Positions 9,388 through 18,753 of a stretch of DNA of 64,000 bases are shown in pieces; the stretch's first letter is position 1; each line of letters begins with the position of its first letter. This DNA comes from Caballeronia megalochromosomata. GTDB taxonomy: Bacteria > Pseudomonadota > Gammaproteobacteria > Burkholderiales > Burkholderiaceae. A program made the position numbers and the translations under genes. The stretch covers positions 1-64,000 of the forward strand of contig LRBF01000030.1 in the NCBI GenBank assembly GCA_001580565.1. Direction: 5' to 3'. The notes under the pieces are model-generated. The model was not told the DNA's origin, ran no database searches, and saw nothing but the letters and a program-made list of their open reading frames with translations.

Positions 9388-9821
9388 AGAGCGCACGACG
9401 CCGTTCGCGAGAGCTCGCGACGCAAGGGCTTTATCAGTGGCTGCTGTCGGGCGCGCCCGCCGGCGAAATCGACGCGCAACTGCGCAACGCGCAAGGCTTC
9501 GACAAGGCCGACCAGGCGCATCTCGATGCGATCCTGCATGGCGTGATCAAGGAATCCGAGGCGCTCTCCACGCAGTTGCAGCCGTGCCTCGACCGCCCGA
9601 TCGAGCAGTTGTCGCCGGTCGAGCGCGCGGTGCTGCTGGTCGCGGCGTTCGAGTTCAAACATCACCTCGACGTGCCGTATCGCGTCGTCATCAACGAGGC
9701 GGTCGAGCTGACGAAGACCTTCGGCGGCTCGGACGGCTACAAGTATGTGAATGGCGTGCTCGACAAGCTCGCCGTCGCGATGCGCCCCACCGAGGCGCAG
9801 GCGCGCGGGCGCGGAGCGTAA
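9384..9821 (+). CDS. nusB: Transcription antitermination factor NusB
   Basis: NusB binds boxA RNA with NusE (ribosomal protein S10) to promote antitermination in rRNA operons. The 145-residue all-helical protein begins [17 protein letters not shown], with basic RNA-contact residues, and contains [12 protein letters not shown] and [26 protein letters not shown], the conserved C-terminal signature. It overlaps ribH by four bases. The ribH-nusB pairing is widespread in proteobacteria. Its stop abuts the ATG of the aminotransferase with no gap. Confidence 0.96.
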   Translation: MKSARRRSRELATQGLYQWLLSGAPAGEIDAQLRNAQGFDKADQAHLDAILHGVIKESEALSTQLQPCLDRPIEQLSPVERAVLLVAAFEFKHHLDVPYRVVINEAVELTKTFGGSDGYKYVNGVLDKLAVAMRPTEAQARGRGA

Positions 9822-11015
9822 ATGACCGGCGTTTCGGAACCGCTCGTCAGGCTCGCGTCGCGCGTCGATGCGATCGAGCCGTTCTACGTGATGGAACTGA
9901 TGAAAGAGGCCCAGGCGCTCGAGCGCGCGGGCCGCGACGTCATCCACATGAGCATCGGCGAGCCGGATTTCACCGCGCCCGAGCCCGTGATCCACGCCGC
10001 CGCCGACGCCTTGAAGCGCGGCGTCACGCAATACACCAACGCGCTCGGCATCACGCCGCTGCGCGAGGCGATCGCGCGGCATTATCGCGATACCTTCGGC
10101 CTGACGGTCGATCCGGAGCGCATCGTGGTGACGGCGGGCGCGTCGGCGGCGCTGTTGCTCGCGTGCATGGCGCTCGTCGATCACGGCGATGAAGTGCTGA
10201 TGCCCGACCCGTGCTATCCGTGCAACCGGCACTTCGTGTCGGCGGCCGATGGCAAGCCGGTGCTCATCGCGAGCGGTCCGGCCGAGCGCTTTCAGTTGAC
10301 GGCGGAGCATGTCGAAGAAAACTGGACCGATAAAACGCGCGGCGTGCTGCTCGCGTCGCCGTCGAATCCGACGGGCACGTCGATCGAGCCGGATGAACTG
10401 AGGCGCATCGTCGACACGGTGCGCGCGCGCGGCGGCTTCACGATCGTCGACGAGATCTACCAGGGATTGAGCTACGACGCGAAGCCCGTGTCCGCCCTCT
10501 CCTTCGGCGACGATGTCGTCACCGTCAACAGCTTCTCGAAGTACTTCAACATGACCGGCTGGCGGCTCGGCTGGCTCGTCGTGCCGCACGCGATGGTCAG
10601 CGCGGTCGAAAAGCTGTCGCAGAACCTGTTCATCTGCGCGTCGGCCCTCGCGCAGCACGCGGCGCTCGCCTGTTTCGAGCCGGAAACGATCGCGATCTAC
10701 GAAGCACGCCGCCTCGAATTCAAGCGGCGGCGCGATTACATCGTGCCGGCGCTGCGTTCGCTCGGCTTCGGCGTGCCCGTGGTGCCCGACGGCGCGTTCT
10801 ACGTCTACGCCGACACGACCACGGTTCATCACCCGGCCGCCGGCAACAGCGACGCACTCACGCACTCGATGCTCCACGACGCGGGCGTCGTGCTCGTGCC
10901 GGGCGCGGATTTCGGGTTTCATGCGCCGGAGCGCTACATTCGTCTGTCGTATGCGACGGCGTATTCGAAGCTGGAAGAAGCGGTCGAACGGCTGGGCACG
11001 CTGTTTCGCCGATAA
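9822..11015 (+). CDS. PLP-dependent class I/II aminotransferase
   Basis: A 397-residue fold-type I aminotransferase. The N-terminal MSIGEPDFTAPEPV and ASPSNPTGT are class I/II signatures. Lys240 in NSFSKYFNMTGWRLGW is the PLP lysine, and the C-terminal Arg in RYIRLSYA binds the substrate carboxylate. The amino acid substrate cannot be assigned; aspartate, alanine or aromatic acids are all possible. It starts on the base after the nusB stop, so it is part of the ribosome-coupled rib-nusB transcript, which a strong terminator follows at 11033. Confidence 0.9.
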   Translation: MTGVSEPLVRLASRVDAIEPFYVMELMKEAQALERAGRDVIHMSIGEPDFTAPEPVIHAAADALKRGVTQYTNALGITPLREAIARHYRDTFGLTVDPERIVVTAGASAALLLACMALVDHGDEVLMPDPCYPCNRHFVSAADGKPVLIASGPAERFQLTAEHVEENWTDKTRGVLLASPSNPTGTSIEPDELRRIVDTVRARGGFTIVDEIYQGLSYDAKPVSALSFGDDVVTVNSFSKYFNMTGWRLGWLVVPHAMVSAVEKLSQNLFICASALAQHAALACFEPETIAIYEARRLEFKRRRDYIVPALRSLGFGVPVVPDGAFYVYADTTTVHHPAAGNSDALTHSMLHDAGVVLVPGADFGFHAPERYIRLSYATAYSKLEEAVERLGTLFRR

Positions 11016-11032
11016 AGCCGTATCGCAGGAAC

Positions 11033-11064
11033 AAAAAAGGGCACCGCGAAGGTGCCCTTTTTCT
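11033..11064. terminator. Rho-independent terminator, probably bidirectional
   Basis: AAAGGGCACC and GGTGCCCTTT pair around a CGCGAA loop, with A-rich sequence on the left and a T run on the right. It lies between the convergent aminotransferase and transglycosylase genes and could serve both. Confidence 0.9.
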
Positions 11065-11082
11065 TTGTGTCCGACGAACCGC

Positions 11083-12234
11083 TTAAGCGCCGAATTCCGC
11101 CGATGCGACGTGCTTCGTTTCTCCGTCGCCCTCGTCCTGCGAGACCGACTTCTTCGCCGAATCGATGGTGACGTGAACGCGCTTGTCTGCCGCAGTCGAG
11201 GCCAGAACCTGTTTCGGCGCAGCCTGAACCGGCGCCTGCGGCGCGTTGATCGGCACGTTGCGGCCGCGCGCGACATCGCGCAGACGCGTGCGCTCGGCCA
11301 GCACCTTCGCGCCGTAGCCGCCGTCGTCCTGCGTCGTCGAACCGACGTAGTAGCGAAGACCGCCCGCCACCGAACCCCCGCGCGCGATGCAGTCTTTCAG
11401 CACGAGCGCGCCGACCTTGATGTTCGCGAGCGGATCGAGCGCCGCGTGCGAGCCGCCGAAGTACTCGAACTTGTCGGAATGGACCTTCGACATCACCTGC
11501 ATCAAACCCTGTGCGCCGACACCGCTTTCAGCATACGGATTGAAGCCCGATTCGATCGCCATAACGGAAAGCAGCAGGAGCGGATCGAGGCCGACTTCGC
11601 GGCCGGTGTCGAACGCGGCGCGCACGAGTTCGGCGACCGGCTCTTCCGCCACGCGATAGCGCCGCGCGATGAAGTTCGACACGAGCTTCTGCTCGCGCGC
11701 CGACACGAGCACGCGATCGTCGCGCGCATCCGCCACGACACGTTGTGCGGGAATCATGCTCGCCAGCATGCCGACGGAAGGCATGGTGCGCGGATCGAGC
11801 CCATTGGGCGATACGGCCAGGCTGATGCCGCCGGTGAGCTGGCGCGTGCTGGCGTCGTCGCTCGTGGCCGCGCCCAGCGACGGCGCCGTGGCGGCGGACA
11901 GCTTGTCATTGTCCGGCGACGCCGTGTTCGCAGCGACGCTCACGGGCAGCGCGGCATCGCCGGGTTGCCGATGCACCGCCGAGAACGGCGGCAGCGGCTG
12001 GCCCGCGAGCAGGCGCGCCGGCCCGGCCTGAACGGCGGCGGACACGAACGGCATGATCTTTGCTGCGAAGTTCGTGCGCCACGAAGGCAGCAGCCACAGT
12101 GCGAGCGCGCTCAGAACGGCTGCGCAACCGACCATGGCGAAGGCATGGTGACTCAAACGGCGTCCGCGACGTAGCACCACACGCACGATCTGCGCGGCGC
12201 GGGTGTCGGAACCCCACGAAACCGAAGTGTTCAT
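11083..12234 (-). CDS. Membrane-anchored lytic transglycosylase (SLT domain)
   Basis: The 383-residue protein starts at the ATG at 12234, which has GGGAG a few bases upstream. A hydrophobic segment near residues 33-50 probably anchors it in the inner membrane with the rest in the periplasm. The SLT domain carries the catalytic Glu in AIESGFNPYAESGVGAQGLM, followed by a GGSHAALDPLANIKVGA segment, and would cleave peptidoglycan glycan strands. The region between anchor and SLT is low-complexity Ala/Ser/Pro. The C-terminus is also low complexity. The gene is transcribed away from ubiD. Confidence 0.85.
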   Translation of the reverse strand: MNTSVSWGSDTRAAQIVRVVLRRGRRLSHHAFAMVGCAAVLSALALWLLPSWRTNFAAKIMPFVSAAVQAGPARLLAGQPLPPFSAVHRQPGDAALPVSVAANTASPDNDKLSAATAPSLGAATSDDASTRQLTGGISLAVSPNGLDPRTMPSVGMLASMIPAQRVVADARDDRVLVSAREQKLVSNFIARRYRVAEEPVAELVRAAFDTGREVGLDPLLLLSVMAIESGFNPYAESGVGAQGLMQVMSKVHSDKFEYFGGSHAALDPLANIKVGALVLKDCIARGGSVAGGLRYYVGSTTQDDGGYGAKVLAERTRLRDVARGRNVPINAPQAPVQAAPKQVLASTAADKRVHVTIDSAKKSVSQDEGDGETKHVASAEFGA

Positions 12235-12820
12235 CGATACTCCCAATTTGCATGATTTGCGCAGATGAATACGAATTAACCACGTATTCGAAGCACAAAT
12301 CAGACACCGCTCGCTCTCGGCAAGCGTAAGCGGCATCGGGGATACGGCATGCGCCGTCTGGAAAGCCGGTCCGGCAAAGAGCGCCGGGTTGCGCGGCACG
12401 AACTGCATGCCCTGAACGCGCACGTGGCTTTCCACGCGAAAAAACCGGCGAGAAACGCCGGCGATGACAACCAACAGCCATGAATCGCCGGGCAGGAGCG
12501 GCGCAGGCGACGCATGTTGCGTCTGACAGACCTGAGGCGAAGGTAAAAAGTTTCAATACCTGCAATAGATGCCAAGCGATTCTAACAGGGTTTAATGATC
12601 CGTCAATGCTAAAGACTTGTGTTTCAATTACTTACAGTTATATTGAACACCGTTCAGCGCCCGAAAAGCACGTCTCGCGGGCGATTCCCAGCGGATTTCA
12701 CTGAATGTCCCCCAACGTACGGACGCTTACGCAGGTAAAATCGACAATCGCCTAGCGCGCAGCCGTCCCGCCCGTCGAGTCTCGTGCTCCGGGGGCCTTC
12801 GAGTCCAATTTCGACCATCG
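12235..12820. other. 586-bp divergent intergenic region
   Basis: It separates the divergent transglycosylase and ubiD genes. The segment from about 12545 to 12670 is clearly more AT-rich than its surroundings. A TAAAAT at 12736-12741 could be the -10 of ubiD, but no good -35 lies 16-18 bases upstream. Short open frames here have no ribosome site or recognisable product. Confidence 0.5.
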
Positions 12821-14419
12821 ATGAAATACAAAGATCTGCGCGACTTCACCGCCCGCCTCGAAGCGCTTGGTGAACTCCGCCGCATTCGGCAGCCCGTTTC
12901 CCCTGTTCTCGAAATCACCGAAGTCTCGGATCGCGTGTTGCGCGCGGGCGGCCCGGCGCTGCTTTTCGAAGCGCCCACCGGCCACACGATGCCCGTGCTG
13001 GCGAACTTGTTCGGCACGACCCGGCGCGTCGCGCTCGGGATGGGCATCGAAACCGAGGCGCAAAGCGGCACCGATGTCAGCCTCGGCAGCGACGTCGCCG
13101 CGCTGAGCTCGCTGCGGGACGTCGGCAGGCTGCTTTCCGCGCTCAAGGAGCCTGAGCCGCCGAAGGGCCTGAAAGACGCGGGCAAGCTGCTCTCGCTCGC
13201 CAAAGCCGTGTGGGACATGGCGCCGAAATCGGTCAGCGCGCCTCCGTGCCAGGAAGTGGTGTGGGAAGGCAAGGACGTCGACCTCAACCGCCTGCCGATC
13301 CAGACATGCTGGCCCGGCGACGCCGGACCGCTGCTCACCTGGGGTCTCACCGTCACGCGCGGGCCGAACAAGCCGCGCCAGAATCTCGGCATCTATCGGC
13401 AGCAGCTCATAGGGCGCAACAAGCTCATCATGCGCTGGCTCGCGCATCGCGGCGGCGCGCTCGACTTCCGCGAATTCGCACTCGCGAACCCCGGCAAGCC
13501 GTACCCGGTGGCGGTCGTGCTCGGCGCCGATCCCGCGACGATCCTCGGCGCCGTGACGCCAGTGCCTGATTCATTGTCCGAATACCAGTTCGCGGGGCTT
13601 TTGCGCGGCTCGCGCACCGAGCTCGCGAAGTGCCTGACGCCGGGCGTCGACACGTTGCAGGTGCCGGCGCGCGCCGAAATCGTGCTCGAAGGCTTCATCC
13701 ATCCGCAAGACGGCACGCCGCCGCCCGCGCCCGAGGGCGCGCCGCCGCGTCCGTCGGCCTCCGCCGCCGCGAAATACGAGCATGCGCTCGAAGGGCCGTA
13801 CGGCGATCACACCGGCTACTACAACGAGCAGGAGTGGTTTCCGGTCTTCACCGTCGAGAAGATCACCATGCGCCGCGACGCGCTGTTCCATTCCACCTAC
13901 ACCGGCAAGCCGCCCGACGAGCCCGCGGTGCTCGGCGTCGCACTGAACGAAGTGTTCGTGCCACTCCTGCAGAAGCAGTTCAGCGAGATCACCGATTTCT
14001 ATCTGCCGCCCGAAGGCTGCAGCTATCGCATGGCGATCGTGCAGATGAAGAAGAGCTACCCCGGCCACGCGAAGCGCGTGATGTTCGGTGTGTGGAGCTT
14101 CCTGCGGCAGTTCATGTATACGAAGTTCATCGTCGTGGTGGATGAAGACGTGAACGTGCGCGACTGGAAGGACGTCATCTGGGCGATCACCACGCGGGTC
14201 GATCCGGTGCGCGACACCGTGATGGTCGACAACACGCCGATCGACTATCTCGACTTCGCCTCGCCGGTCGCGGGCCTCGGCTCGAAGATGGGGCTCGACG
14301 CGACCAACAAATGGCCCGGCGAAACGAATCGCGAATGGGGCCGCCCGATCGTGATGGATGAAGCCGTGAAGCGTCGCGTCGATGCGCTGTGGACTGAACT
14401 CGGACTGGATAAATCATGA
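12821..14419 (+). CDS. ubiD: UbiD family decarboxylase (4-hydroxy-3-polyprenylbenzoate decarboxylase)
   Basis: UbiD removes the ring carboxylate in ubiquinone synthesis with a prenylated FMN made by UbiX. It is 532 residues, somewhat longer than the E. coli enzyme of about 497. The start [20 protein letters not shown] is typical. [21 protein letters not shown] and the catalytic-region ERITDFYLP-like segment ([15 protein letters not shown]) are present. The extra length is a Pro/Ala-rich insertion near residues 290-315 ([18 protein letters not shown]). The start follows an AT-rich intergenic region. It overlaps the next gene by four bases. Confidence 0.95.
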   Translation: MKYKDLRDFTARLEALGELRRIRQPVSPVLEITEVSDRVLRAGGPALLFEAPTGHTMPVLANLFGTTRRVALGMGIETEAQSGTDVSLGSDVAALSSLRDVGRLLSALKEPEPPKGLKDAGKLLSLAKAVWDMAPKSVSAPPCQEVVWEGKDVDLNRLPIQTCWPGDAGPLLTWGLTVTRGPNKPRQNLGIYRQQLIGRNKLIMRWLAHRGGALDFREFALANPGKPYPVAVVLGADPATILGAVTPVPDSLSEYQFAGLLRGSRTELAKCLTPGVDTLQVPARAEIVLEGFIHPQDGTPPPAPEGAPPRPSASAAAKYEHALEGPYGDHTGYYNEQEWFPVFTVEKITMRRDALFHSTYTGKPPDEPAVLGVALNEVFVPLLQKQFSEITDFYLPPEGCSYRMAIVQMKKSYPGHAKRVMFGVWSFLRQFMYTKFIVVVDEDVNVRDWKDVIWAITTRVDPVRDTVMVDNTPIDYLDFASPVAGLGSKMGLDATNKWPGETNREWGRPIVMDEAVKRRVDALWTELGLDKS

Positions 14420-15411
14420 TCGCGGCCACGCTCTATCGAGGCGATGTCATCGAGAACACGCACGCGGCGCACGTCGCCGTCGTCGATGCGCACGGACGGC
14501 TCGTGCACTCCTTCGGCGATCCGCATCGCGTGACGCTGCCGCGCTCGGCGGCGAAGCCCGCGCAGGCGCTCGCGATCATCGAAACGGGCGCGCTCGAACG
14601 CTTCGGCTTCACCGACGAAGACCTCGCGCTGATGTGTGGATCGCACAGCAGCGAGCCGCGTCATATCGAGCGCGCGCTCGCGATGCTCGGCAAGTCGCAC
14701 GCGAGCGAAAGCGATCTGCGCTGCGGCGGCCATCCGCCGATCTCGGAGGCGGTGTACAAGGACTGGATCAGGCGCGACTTCACGCCCACCGCCGTGTGCA
14801 GCAACTGCTCCGGCAAGCACGCCGGCATGCTCGCGGGCGCGCGGGCGATGAACGCTTCGCTCGCCGATTACCACTTGCCCGATCACCCGCTGCAAACGCA
14901 CGTGAAGCGCACGGTCGCCCGCGCGGTCGATCTCGCCGACGATGACGTGCAATGGGCCATCGATGGCTGCAATCTGCCGACGCCCGCCTTCCCGCTCGAC
15001 CGTCTCGCGCGGCTCTTTATGAAGATCGAGGCCGCGCCCGAAGGGTCGCCGCTCGCGCGCATCCATCGCGCGATGACGTCGCATCCGGAACTCGTCGCGG
15101 GCGAAGGACGCTTCTGCACGCTGCTGATGCAGGCGTTCGGCGGCGCGCTCGTCGGCAAGACGGGCGCGGATGCGAGCTATGCGATCGGCGTGCGCCGCGA
15201 GCAGGGTCCGCTCGGCATCGCGGTGAAGGTCGAGGACGGCAACACGTCGGTGCTCAACGCGGTGGTCGTCCACGTGCTCGACGCGCTCGGCATCGGCACG
15301 CAACAGCAACGCGACGCGCTCGCCGCGTTCCGCAATCCGCCCACGCGCAACACGATGAGCGTGCCGACCGGCCGTCTCGACGTGAGCTTCACGCTTCACA
15401 ACCATCAATAA
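14416..15411 (+). CDS. L-asparaginase, Ser-Lys (Rhizobium ReAV / Asparaginase_II) type
   Basis: The 331-residue protein belongs to the asparaginase family distinct from bacterial type I/II threonine enzymes. It has SxxK in [11 protein letters not shown] (about residues 33-43), CxxK in [11 protein letters not shown] near residue 134, and a further Cys in [12 protein letters not shown]. In characterised Rhizobium etli enzymes the Ser-Lys tandem is catalytic and the Cys/Lys set coordinates zinc. It hydrolyses asparagine to aspartate and ammonia. No signal peptide is visible, so it is cytoplasmic. The start overlaps the ubiD stop as ATGA, and a LysE exporter follows after four bases. Confidence 0.88.
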   Translation: MIAATLYRGDVIENTHAAHVAVVDAHGRLVHSFGDPHRVTLPRSAAKPAQALAIIETGALERFGFTDEDLALMCGSHSSEPRHIERALAMLGKSHASESDLRCGGHPPISEAVYKDWIRRDFTPTAVCSNCSGKHAGMLAGARAMNASLADYHLPDHPLQTHVKRTVARAVDLADDDVQWAIDGCNLPTPAFPLDRLARLFMKIEAAPEGSPLARIHRAMTSHPELVAGEGRFCTLLMQAFGGALVGKTGADASYAIGVRREQGPLGIAVKVEDGNTSVLNAVVVHVLDALGIGTQQQRDALAAFRNPPTRNTMSVPTGRLDVSFTLHNHQ

Positions 15412-15415
15412 GAAC

Positions 15416-16084
15416 ATGCACTCGTGGTCGTTGCTGTCGGACGGTTTTTTTCTGTCGCTGTCGCTGTGTCTGGATATCGGGATCGCCAACGTCGCGATCA
15501 TTTCGCTCGCGCTCTCGCACGGCTTCAAGCCGGGGCTCGTGCTCGGCCTAGGAACGTGTTTCGGGGACCTCGTCTATGCGGCGCTCGCGCTCGCGGGCAT
15601 GTCGGCGCTGCTGCAGTTTTCCGCCGTGCGCTGGGTGGTGTGGATCGGCGGGGCGATCGTGTTGCTTTTTCTGACCTGGAAGATGGCGCGTGAAGCGCTC
15701 AATCCCGCGTCCGCGCCGCCCGTCGAAGGTGAAGCGGATCTCACCGCGCCGCGTCCCGGGCACTGGAAAAGCTTCGTGCGCGGATGCCTGCTCGCGGTGT
15801 CGTCGCCGAGCGCGATCCTGTGGTTCGCGGCGGTCGGCGGCGCGCTCATCGCGAAGGCCGGCGCCACGGGTCCCGTGTCCGCGTCCGTGTTTCTGACCGG
15901 TTTCTTCTGCGGCGGTCTCGGCTGGACGCTCTTTATCTGCACGCTCGCGAGCCACGGCAGAAAGCGCGCCGGAACCCAGCTCCTGCGCGCGTGCCACGTG
16001 ATGTCCGCCGTGCTCTTCGCGTATTTCGCGTACAGCGTGATCGTCAACGGCTACCGCGATCTGATCGTCAACGCGGCATCGTGA
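15416..16084 (+). CDS. LysE/RhtB family amino acid exporter
   Basis: A 222-residue inner-membrane protein with about six hydrophobic segments and a soluble loop near residues 90-115. The LGLGTCFGDLVYAALALAG segment near the second helix and SSPSAILWFAAVGG are typical of the LysE/RhtB fold. The family exports amino acids such as lysine, threonine or homoserine lactone; the substrate here is unknown. It starts four bases after the asparaginase stop. The pairing could mean an amino-acid overflow role linked to asparagine breakdown, which is inference. Confidence 0.85.
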   Translation: MHSWSLLSDGFFLSLSLCLDIGIANVAIISLALSHGFKPGLVLGLGTCFGDLVYAALALAGMSALLQFSAVRWVVWIGGAIVLLFLTWKMAREALNPASAPPVEGEADLTAPRPGHWKSFVRGCLLAVSSPSAILWFAAVGGALIAKAGATGPVSASVFLTGFFCGGLGWTLFICTLASHGRKRAGTQLLRACHVMSAVLFAYFAYSVIVNGYRDLIVNAAS

Positions 16085-16094
16085 CGACGCGGCT

Positions 16095-17060
16095 TCACGC
16101 GACGAACTGAGCCAGCTTCGCCAGATCGACGTTGCCGCCCGACACGATCACCCCGACGCGCTTGCCCTCGACCGGCACCACCTTCTGCAGCACGGCCGCC
16201 GCGGCGAGACAACCGGTCGGCTCGACCACCATCTTCATGCGTTGCGCGAAAAAGCGCAGCGTGTCGATCAGTTGCGCGTCGCTCACGGTGACGATGCGGT
16301 CCACATGACGCTGGATGATCGGGAAGTTGTATTCGCCGACATGCGTGGACGCGGCGCCATCGGCGATCGTGCGCGGCACGTCGATATGCACGATCTCACC
16401 GCGCGCGAGCGACTGCTGCGCGTCGTTGCCCGCTTCGGGCTCGACGCCGATCACCTTGCAGTCCGGCGAGAGCGCCGCCGCCGCGAGCGCGCATCCGCCG
16501 ATGAGCCCGCCGCCGCCCAGACACACGAACAGATAATCGAGCGGACCGGTCTCCTCGATCAGTTCCTTCGCCGACGTGCCCTGCCCCGCGATGACATGCG
16601 GATGATCGTAGGGCGGAATCAGCGTCATGCCGCGCTCCTCGGCCAGCTTGCGGCCGATTTCCTCGCGGTTCTGCGTGTAGCGGTCGTACGTGATCACTTC
16701 GCCGCCGTAGCCGCGCGTCGCTTCCATCTTCGCGGCGGGCGCGTCCTCGGGCATGACGATCGTCGCGCGGATGCCGGCGAGCTTCGCGGACAGCGCGATC
16801 GCCTGCGCATGATTGCCGGACGAGTAGGTGATGACGCCCGCGGCGCGCTGCCGGTCGTCGAAATGGGAGATCGCGTTGTAGGCGCCGCGGAACTTGAACG
16901 CGCCCATGCGCTGGAAGTTTTCGCACTTGAAGAAGAGCGACGCGCCCGCGATGGCATCGGCGGTGCGGGAAGTCAGGACGGGCGTGCGATGGGCGACGCC
17001 TTCGATGCGCCGGGCGGCATCGGCGACGTCATCGAAAGTCGGGGCGGGAAGAGAGAACAT
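16095..17060 (-). CDS. PLP-dependent threonine/serine dehydratase
   Basis: The 321-residue catalytic domain lacks the C-terminal regulatory ACT-like domain of biosynthetic IlvA, so it is a short catabolic-type enzyme. FFKCENFQRMGAFKFRGAYN holds the PLP lysine, SSGNHAQAIAL is the substrate loop and GGGGLIGG binds the cofactor phosphate. The likely reaction is threonine to 2-oxobutanoate and ammonia, or serine to pyruvate. Serine racemase and hydroxyaspartate dehydratase share this architecture and cannot be excluded. It converges with the LysE gene, ten bases between the stops. Confidence 0.88.
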   Translation of the reverse strand: MFSLPAPTFDDVADAARRIEGVAHRTPVLTSRTADAIAGASLFFKCENFQRMGAFKFRGAYNAISHFDDRQRAAGVITYSSGNHAQAIALSAKLAGIRATIVMPEDAPAAKMEATRGYGGEVITYDRYTQNREEIGRKLAEERGMTLIPPYDHPHVIAGQGTSAKELIEETGPLDYLFVCLGGGGLIGGCALAAAALSPDCKVIGVEPEAGNDAQQSLARGEIVHIDVPRTIADGAASTHVGEYNFPIIQRHVDRIVTVSDAQLIDTLRFFAQRMKMVVEPTGCLAAAAVLQKVVPVEGKRVGVIVSGGNVDLAKLAQFVA

Positions 17061-17134
17061 CGGAGTGGGCGCGAGGTGAAGAGAATCACCATTCTCCCAG
17101 TTCCATCGCCGAACTTGAAAGCCCCTTAAACGAA

Positions 17135-17170
17135 GAAGGCGATGCAGGTTTGCATCGCCTTCTGGACTCG
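17135..17170 (-). terminator. Rho-independent terminator for the Pro-rich protein gene
   Basis: GAAGGCGATGCA (17135-17146) and TGCATCGCCTTC (17151-17162) form a perfect 12-bp stem around a 4-base loop. On the minus strand it is followed by a T/C-rich tract. It lies just after the stop of the 99-residue exported protein at 17184. Confidence 0.75.
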
Positions 17171-17183
17171 CCGGCCGGACCGA

Positions 17184-17483
17184 TCAGTAACGCCAGCCCG
17201 GACCGTGACGGTAGTAGCCGTGATGCCGGTAATACGGCCGGCCATAGTAACCATAGCCGCCATAACCGACGACCACCGCGGGCGGCGGCGCATACACCAC
17301 GGGTGGCGGCGGCGCCACGTAGACCGGCTGCGGCGGCGCCACATAGACGGGCGCGGGCGGCGCGGCATACACCGGATAGGCAGGCACCCCGATACCAATG
17401 CCAACCGAGACATGCGCCTGCGCGGCACTGACGAAACCCACGCCGAGCGCACCAGCAATCAACAAACCACCGAGCTTTTTCAC
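17184..17483 (-). CDS. Exported Pro/Val/Tyr-rich repeat protein (PXPV type)
   Basis: A 99-residue protein starting at the GTG at 17483, with GAGGAG seven bases upstream. The longer reading from 17531 has no such site. A classical signal peptide (KKLGGLLIAGALGVGFVSAAQA) ends in an AxA cleavage motif. The mature part repeats PAPVYVAPP/PQPVYVAPP units and ends in Gly/Tyr/His-rich sequence (YYRHHGYYRHGPGWRY). Similar PXPV proteins are common in Burkholderia relatives and have no known function; envelope or metal roles are guesses. Composition differs strongly from neighbouring genes. Confidence 0.8.
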   Translation of the reverse strand: MKKLGGLLIAGALGVGFVSAAQAHVSVGIGIGVPAYPVYAAPPAPVYVAPPQPVYVAPPPPVVYAPPPAVVVGYGGYGYYGRPYYRHHGYYRHGPGWRY

Positions 17484-17748
17484 TTTCGTTCTCCTCGCCG
17501 CTTCGCGTGTTGGCCGGTCTGTACGGCTCACGAGCGACGGTATGAACTCAATTTATCGAAAAAGCCGATCGGTCGCAGGGCCCATTTGTTGCAAATTGCA
17601 AGTTCCTTAACGTCGCCCTGGAATTGAAAGCCACGCGAGGCTTGCCGCCATGCGCCGATCGACCGTTCGGCGGACTTGCGCGGCTCAAGAACAGTGAAAG
17701 CGCCCTCGAAGGATAAAAACGTGCGTAACGTATATTTACAAATGAACG

Positions 17749-17790
17749 GAAAAGCCCCACCGGACAATGCGCCCGGCGGGGCTTTTCATG
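17749..17790. terminator. Strong bidirectional terminator-like hairpin
   Basis: GAAAAGCCCC...CCGG and CCGG...GGGGCTTTTC pair with one mismatch around a short loop, with A/T ends on both sides. It lies just downstream of the small minus-strand frame at 17824-17985 and would serve it well. Confidence 0.8.
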
Positions 17791-17823
17791 TAATGCACGA
17801 GATTCTTAAAGGCGATGCGCGTT

Positions 17824-17985
17824 TCAGCCGACTTTCACATAAGCGAATTCACGCGTGACGTTTGGCGGTACATATGCGCCACCGATCACGACGCGAGGCG
17901 TCAGGCGCTTTTTCTGGTCCCACCAGCGGCGCCGCTGGGCCGAACTCAGGAATCGCAGATGCTTCCGATACGAGAAAATGCTCAC
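17824..17985 (-). CDS. Possible small basic protein (53 aa), unknown function
   Basis: The frame starts at a GTG at 17985 with GGAGG five bases upstream. It encodes a basic, aromatic-rich peptide that includes SAQRRRWWDQKKRLTPRVV. A strong terminator follows within 40 bases, which makes a coherent small minus-strand unit. I do not recognise the product. The region is poorer in GC than surrounding genes. The longer reading to 18321 has no better start. Whether it is translated is unproven. Confidence 0.45.
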   Translation of the reverse strand: MSIFSYRKHLRFLSSAQRRRWWDQKKRLTPRVVIGGAYVPPNVTREFAYVKVG

Positions 17986-18753
17986 GGCGACCTCCGAACG
18001 TAGCGAATGAAACCTTAAAGGGAGAGCCGGTGGCCTTTGGCCGCGTACTTTCTCCCGCTGAATCCGTCTTCTGTTTAGTATTGAGCGCCCTGTTCGTTCC
18101 TCGATGTTCGCAAAGAAACTCAAGTATCCACATCGATGTGCGTTTAACCACATACAGCAGAAAGCATGCCCCTTTTCGGGCTGGAAACGGGTTTCCGGAG
18201 ACCGCTCGCTCTTTCGCTTTCCGTATTTATATCCTGCCAGTTTTGCGTGAAATGCGCCTTTTCGCGATCGTCTCAAAATGGCAACACTAGGGTTTTCCGA
18301 CGCCGGCGTTTTGTGGCCCACGCGCCCTTGCCCGTCACTTTCACTTGCCTTTCACGCCATTGCCCGGACAATTGCTCGCGGCGCGTGCGACAACGTCCCC
18401 AAGCGGCCTTAATGCCATGTTAAGGTGACGTCCGGCAACCCATCAGGCAAGCCTGCTGGGCGGGGAACGCGAAATCGCCGCGCTCAAGTAAATCGCGAAG
18501 CTTCGTCGAACGGCGTGCGTGCAAACGCATAAGATGCGCCGCACCACGACGACTCCGACACGATAGTCAAGTCCAGAGAACGAACAATGATCAAGGTCAG
18601 CATTCACGATTTGCACCGCGCGAACGGCCGGCTCACCGGCGCCACCCGCAAGCGGGCCTTCGCCCGCTAGCGCCCTTCGTCTTCCCTTCACCTTTTCGCT
18701 CATACGACCCGGCGCAAGTCGCGACACTGCGCACGCATCCTAGAGGACCCGAG
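17986..18753. other. 768-bp sparse region before yggT
   Basis: No confident gene. A 27-codon frame at 18587-18670 (MIKVSIHDLHRANG start) has no clear ribosome site. The sequence is of mixed composition and has no good hairpin except CCGGC-type short repeats. The upstream half is AT-richer than the coding average. It may hold the promoters of the small gene at 17824 and of yggT. Confidence 0.4.

Noticed and set aside
18587..18670. 27-codon frame before yggT
   Set aside because: No ribosome site, no recognisable family and poor position; too short to support.
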